DNA from: Aselliscus stoliczkanus
Taxonomy: Eukaryota > Chordata > Mammalia > Chiroptera > Hipposideridae
Reading direction: 5' to 3'
Length of the DNA: 64,000 nucleotides
Assembly (NCBI GenBank): GCA_033961575.1
Contig: CM066740.1
Coordinates: forward strand, 17,149,501-17,213,500
Made by a program: the position numbers and the translations under genes. The notes under the pieces are model-generated. The model worked only from the letters and a program-made list of their open reading frames with translations, ran no database searches and was not told the origin of the DNA. Shown here in pieces: positions 59,455 through 64,000 of the stretch (position 1 is the first letter of the stretch; each line of letters begins with the position of its first letter).

Positions 59455-60029
59455 TAAGGTCAGACAATTAAGTTCAAGAACTCTTCCTAAAAAAGTGCTA
59501 CATACCTCACTGCTGAATATCACTACGGTCACCTTTGAAGCACTCCCCTTGGGAAGCTATGCACTGACGCCAGCACCTAGTCCACCCTTCAAAACAATTT
59601 TGGAGCTCTTTTTCTGGAATGGCCATCAGGGCTGTCATATTACCCTTGATGTCCTGAATGTCACCAAAATGTCTTCCTTTCAATATTTCCTTTATCTTAG
59701 GGTAAAGAAAGCAGTCACTGGGGGCCAGATCAGGTGAGTTAAGGAGGGTGTTCCAACACAATCATTTGTTTACTGGCTAAAAACTCCCTCACAGGCAGTG
59801 CCATGTGAGCGGGTGTACAGTCATGATGCAAGAGCCATGGATTACTGGCAAATAGTTCAGGTCATCTAACTTTTTTTCACAGCCTTTTCAGCACTTCCAA
59901 ATAGTAAACTTGGTTATTGTTTGTCCAGTTGGTACAAATTCATAATGAATAATCAATCCTTCTGATATCAAAAAAGGTTAGCAACATCACTGCAACAAGT
60001 TCGGGAATCTAATTGTCAGATCTCTTATA
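59455..60029 (-). mobile_element. Mariner element relic, internally deleted
   Basis: The ends AGGTCAGACAATTAAGTTC (left) and, on the opposite strand, AGATCTGACAATTAGATTC (right) are inverted repeats next to TA. The minus strand encodes the C-terminal part of a mariner transposase (59507-59761): NSPDLAPSDCFLYPKIKE, KGRHFGDIQDIKGN, CFEGWTRCWRQCIASQGE. The last catalytic Asp of the D,D34D triad lies in the SPDLAPSD motif. The element is about 575 bp against roughly 1.3 kb for intact mariners, so most of the transposase is missing. Confidence 0.85.
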
Positions 60030-60403
60030 TCATGTTGGTTTCACTAATATTCATACATTAAGTACAAAGAAAATAAATCAGGCAAGTTTTCCTTCCTCCC
60101 TAATACTTAACTTGTGTCTAAGAAATAAATGTTACACTTTTTAAAATGATTAAATATGGATAATTTTGTACATACACAAAGATATTCTGAATCCTATGTA
60201 CTCATCATCAGCCCAGCAACCATCAACCAATGAACACTCTTGTCCTATGTACAAACCCATGTATATTATTTGTGAGGCACATCCTATATATTTCATAATT
60301 TTAACTGCAAATATTTTAGTACACATTTCTAAAAGATGAAGTGTATTTTGACATTATCATAATATCACACTAAAAATTAATACTTCTGTAAAATATAGTT
60401 TTT

Positions 60404-60850
60404 GGGCCAGCTAAGGATTCGTTGGTTAAGAGTTGACTTGGGAGCGCGAGCTCTGAGCAGCAGGGCCGCCGGTTCAGATTGCATGTGGGCAGTGACGCTG
60501 CGCCCTCTACAGCTAAGATGGTGAACGACAGCTTGACCTGGAGCTGGGCTGCCCTGAGTCACTGGCGACGGCATAGGCTGCAGTAGGGCTGCAGTGGGCT
60601 GCCATGAGCTACCATGAGAGGCCAGCAGCTGGCATGAGCCGCCATGAGCAGCCATCCAGTGGCCGGCAAGCGATCTGCCTTACCCAGGAAGAGCACAATG
60701 ATAATACCAACATGGGCCAGTGAAGCAACGTTCTCCACAACTAAAGAACAAAAAGGACAGCAACTTGTCTGTTCCCCTTCCCCGATTCCCCAACACTGTT
60801 CCCTCCCCCAATTCCCCAATAAAATCTTTAAAAATAAATAAAATAAAATA
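60404..60850 (+). repeat. Long-form SINE, older subfamily
   Basis: It starts GGGCCAGCTAAGGATTCGTT, contains GAGCGCGAGCTCTGAGCAGC like the copy at 18213, and ends in AATAAAATCTTT with an AAATAAAATA-type tail. Confidence 0.9.
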
Positions 60851-60969
60851 AAATCCAGTTTTTGAACTTTAATCATCTCATAAATATCATATATTGTTTT
60901 TCTTTTATATAGTTGATTTAAATCCAGACCCAAGTAACGTTCCATACAATAAACTTAAAAATGATCAGA

Positions 60970-61075
60970 GGGCTGGCTGAGTGGCGTGGTGATTAAGCGC
61001 TGGCTTAGTCGCCAGCGGCCCCAGTTCAGGTCCCACATATGAGGGCCAGTGATACTGCCCTCAAAAAAAAAAAAA
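60970..61075 (+). repeat. Short SINE
   Basis: Head-only form, GGCTGGCTGAGTGGCGTGG start, poly(A) tail. Confidence 0.92.
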
Positions 61076-61079
61076 GAAG

Positions 61080-62280
61080 AGCCGAAGTAGGAAGAAAAAA
61101 AAAATGAGAAGGACTTCTGGTTTCTTCCTTACTCTCACCACTAAATAAAACTCTGAAGTTTGGAAATAACATAAAAGGACCAAAGGAGAACGCTGAAAAG
61201 TCAAAAGCAAAAGTCAAACTGGTTAGAGACCCCCAAAACTGCAGGAACAAAATAGTAACAAAGGATCTTATGACCTTATGACCCTCACCCATTCAAAAAC
61301 AGTGACACAAATAAGATAAACTCAAAATTAAAGAAACTTTTGAAAACTAAAAAACAAAGAAGAAACCCTTGAAAGCAACCAAAGATAAACAAAACATTAC
61401 CTACAAAAGAATACCCATTTGAATAACAGAGAACTTCACATGTGAAACTATGGAGAACAGATGAAGTGATAAAACATTTATCAACTGATGAAACAAAATA
61501 ACTTTCAACCACAAATTCTATCCAGTAAAAACTATCCATCAGGAATGAAGGTGAAATCAAGAAGGTCTTAGATAAATGAAAACTAAAAGAATTTGTCACT
61601 AAAGAACATACTCTTAAAGAATAGCTAAAGGAAGTACTTCAAACAAAAAGGAAATTAATTTTTTTTTTGAGGGTAGTGTCACTGGCCCTCATATGTGGGA
61701 CCCGAACTAGGGCCGCTGGCTTCCCAAGCCAGCGCTTAACTACCTCGCCACTCGGCCGGCCCAGGAAATTAATTTTAAAAAGGAATATTAGACCATCAGG
61801 AAGGAATAAAAAACAATGGAAAAAAACAGAAATATGAGTCAATGACAATGACTATGCTTCTTATCCTGAGTTTCCTGAATCAAATATGATGAGTGAAACG
61901 AAAGCTGTATCTGATGCGCAAGACAATGATATTTACAAGTGGGGAGGGTAAAGGAACCTGAATGGAAGGCTTCTACACATCACTGAAAGTGTTAAAATTC
62001 TTATGCCGGTAGAATGTGATACAATACATATGTATACTTTCATATCCAGACCAACCACTAAAAACTATAGAAGGAAATACACTCAAAAACACAATAAATC
62101 AAAATGAACTCAAAAAATGTTCATACAACCCAGAGGAAGGCAAGAAAACTGAAATAAATTAATAAGAAACAGTGAAAGCAAAAACAAATAATAAAATGGT
62201 AGACTTTATCCAAACATATCAATAATCACAGCAAGTGTAAATGATTGAAATACCCCAATTAAAAAGCAAAGATTAGACTG
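61080..62280 (+). mobile_element. Old LINE-1-type sequence
   Basis: Text such as 'cccttgaaagcaaccaaaga', 'atttgaataacagagaacttc', 'cagtaaaaactatccatcag', 'gaatgaaggtgaaatcaaga' and 'agctaaaggaagtacttcaa' is a recurring ancient L1-family segment. Interrupted by a SINE at 61663. Confidence 0.6.
61663..61762 (-). repeat. Short SINE, minus strand
   Basis: AGGAAATTAATTTT flanks both sides (61649-61662 and 61763-61776). The head GGCCGGCC lies at the high-coordinate end. Confidence 0.94.
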
Positions 62281-62284
62281 AGAA

Positions 62285-62510
62285 TTGCCTGAAGTCTTGC
62301 TGAACTGAAGCCCTATAACTACGAACATACAGAAGAAGCCACCTCAAGACTGGTAGGAGGGCAAGAGTCATGGAACCGGCTGGTCCCACATCCATGTGTG
62401 GCTGTTAAAAATCAGCATATCTCGGGCCGGCTGAGTGGCGCGGTGGTTAAGCGCTGGCCTTGGAAGCCAGCGGCCCCGGTTCGGTCCCACATATGAGGGC
62501 CAGTAACACT

Positions 62511-62542
<32 letters not shown>

Positions 62543-63775
62543 ATCAGCATATCTCAGGTGATGAAGTCTCCCCCGGAGGAGCAAGGGGTCCCGTGCCACA
62601 CCAACCCAGGGTTTCACTGCCAAGGAGAGAAGTCCCCATAATTTCTGGTTGTGATAACCAGCAGAGATGTGGCTGAGTGAGATGGAGGGCAGCTACAGTT
62701 CCAGGAGCTCCTCCTAAAGCGCCTATACACTGACTTACCCATTGATGGACTCACTGGCTCTGAGCTGCAGCACTGGGGTAGCAGCTCAAAAGGCAACAGA
62801 GACATACGGGGAGGAACTTAGTTGTCTGGCGTCACAGTGAGGGCTGGAGGGGCACCTTTCTCCCAGACGGAGGAGCTGGTGAAAGCCATTGTTTCTTTGT
62901 TGAGCTCTCTCCCTCCCTGTGTGCAGAAGCAGGCAGCCACCATATCTGAGTCTCCATCACCCTGGTAAACACCATTCATTCACCCTATCCTGCTGATTCG
63001 AGACCCAGCCTCACCCAACTTTCGGGCATACCCAAGCCGCTTCCAGTGGCTTTTTCATATAAACCACCTGCCTTGACTCATGCTGCAGTCTTCCCTAAAG
63101 TCTCTCTAAAGTTCACAAAACCCAAACAAGCAGCATCTGGCTTCAGCATGTCCCATACCGCTGGATGAGCAACCGCAGGGCTGACATTAGCAACAGCCGG
63201 CCTTGGTTTGCAGCTTGGCCTCTCAAGGCATGAATAAGCACAGTGTGGGTGGCGGTCATCTGTGGATTGCCTTGTGGCTCATGCCAGGTGGCCCCCGGCA
63301 GGGTACAGGCTGTAGCTGAACTTGGCCTGCAGCAGGGACGCTCCCAGATAGCCCTGGGGCTGGTATGCCCAGGGGCCAGCCTCAAACCGAGGTAGAGCAT
63401 CACCTGGGCACCTCCCAGGATGACACACCCAAAAGGAAGAGTGGGCAGGCACCAGAGCCCTGCTAAAGCAAATCCTGCTTCATAGGGTCAGCCGCTGTAC
63501 AACAGTTCCTTTACTGTAGTCATGGCCAGTCCTTACAACCAGTGAGGCCAAAGATCAATCTCACCCACTGATGTGCAAACAGCAACCAAGGCTCAACTAC
63601 AACAGGAAGACACACACAATACACACAAGGGACACACCTGCAGCACCTGGCTCTGGTGACCGTGAAGACTACACCACTGGCACCCACAGGACGCCTATTG
63701 CACAAGACCACTAAACTAAGACCAGGAGACATAGCGGCCCTACCTAATATATGGAAACACAGGGAGGCAGCCAAA
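62285..63775 (+). mobile_element. LINE-1 5'UTR (promoter region)
   Basis: Text such as 'accacctcaagactggtagg'-like wording, 'aaggagagaagtccccataat', 'gaggaacttagttgtctggcg', 'caccatatctgagtctccatc', 'ctgacattagcaacagccgg' and 'agaccactaaactaagacca' follows the 5'UTR of mammalian L1s that lead into ORF1. It is GC-richer than its surroundings. Interrupted by a SINE at 62424. Minus-strand open frames here are incidental. Confidence 0.75.
62424..62538 (+). repeat. Short SINE in the L1 5'UTR
   Basis: AAAAATCAGCATATCTC (62407-62423) and its repeat at about 62539-62555 give the target duplication. Long A tail. Confidence 0.95.
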
Positions 63776-63987
63776 ATGGGAAGACAAAGAAACATGTCCC
63801 GAATAAAAGAACAGAACAAAGCTACAGAAAAAGAATTAAACAAAATGAAGACAAGCAATCTACCAGGTGCAGTGTTCAAAACACTGGTTATAAGGATGCT
63901 CAATGATCTCAGAGAGAGCTTCAACAAAGAGATAGGAAACATAAAAATGGAAATAGAAAACAAAAAAGAACCAGTAAGAAATAAAGA
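63776..63987 (+). CDS. LINE-1 ORF1p N-terminus, cut by a SINE and the window edge
   Basis: From ATG at 63776 the frame stays open to the SINE at 63988. It reads MGRQRNMSRIKEQNK, then NKMKTSNLPGAVFKTLVIRM, LNDLRESFNKEIGNIKMEIE. This is the coiled-coil-side N-terminus of L1 ORF1 protein, the RNA-binding chaperone of L1 particles. The frame is open for 70 codons, but the SINE start at 63988 interrupts it, so the copy is broken unless the insertion is polymorphic. The rest lies outside the window. Confidence 0.75.
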
Positions 63988-64000
63988 GGGCCGGCCTGCC
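63988..64000 (+). repeat. Start of another SINE at the window edge
   Basis: GGGCCGGCCTGCC is the 5' head of the family, cut by the window end. Confidence 0.6.

Noticed and set aside
63520..63963. 147-codon hydrophobic minus-strand frame as a membrane protein
   Set aside because: It is the antisense of L1 5'UTR and ORF1; the hydrophobicity comes from complementing A-rich Lys/Glu/Asn codons.
9608..64000. tRNA genes at the SINE heads
   Set aside because: The heads have A- and B-box-like words but no closed cloverleaf with anticodon stem; each is followed by a SINE body and A tail.

Overview
The window reads as a gene-poor stretch of mammalian nuclear DNA, most probably from a bat. The main clue is a SINE family seen in roughly 25 copies. 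Its tRNA-like head starts GGGCCGGCCGAGTGG, its A and B boxes are tRNA-like, and long copies end in a pyrimidine-rich tail followed by CAATAAAATCTTT and poly(A). This head and tail layout is what I associate with chiropteran (VES/Rhin-type) SINEs, so a rhinolophoid-type bat is my best guess. The rest is LINE-1 of several ages, L2, MIR, MaLR LTRs, hAT, Tigger-like and mariner relics, and simple repeats.

Layout. 1-14 kb: mostly unassigned DNA with MIR/L2 relics, a small TIR element (478-633), a 3 x 30 bp tandem repeat, a G-rich tract, short SINEs and a MaLR LTR. 14.3-16.7 kb: a 5'-truncated minus-strand L1 with a target-site duplication (TSD). 21.2-22.7 kb: the most gene-like object, an intronless MARK/sperm-motility-kinase (SMOK)-like reading frame on the minus strand. 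It is open for 523 codons except for two in-frame stops, and has a perfect TATA element and a strong Kozak start upstream. 23-29.9 kb: L1 and L2 debris. 33.6-39.4 kb: an old minus-strand L1 invaded by several SINEs and by an alpha-tubulin processed pseudogene. 42.3-43.5 kb: an L2 split by a young SINE.

43.7-59.2 kb: apparently the 3' end of a multi-exon minus-strand gene that I cannot name. A terminal coding exon (76 codons, stop, polyadenylation signal) and a 69-bp upstream exon have matching phase-0 splice sites. The intron of about 15 kb between them is packed with L1s and nested SINEs. It also holds an interstitial telomeric (TTAGGG) insertion with flanking duplications and a 190-bp retroposed insert of unknown origin. 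59.4-64 kb: a mariner relic, SINEs, and the 5'UTR plus ORF1 start of a plus-strand L1 that runs off the window.

No bacterial, CRISPR, rRNA or free-standing tRNA features are present. The strongest follow-up targets are the SMOK-like kinase locus, the telomeric-repeat insertion, the 190-bp retroposon and the unnamed two-exon gene end.
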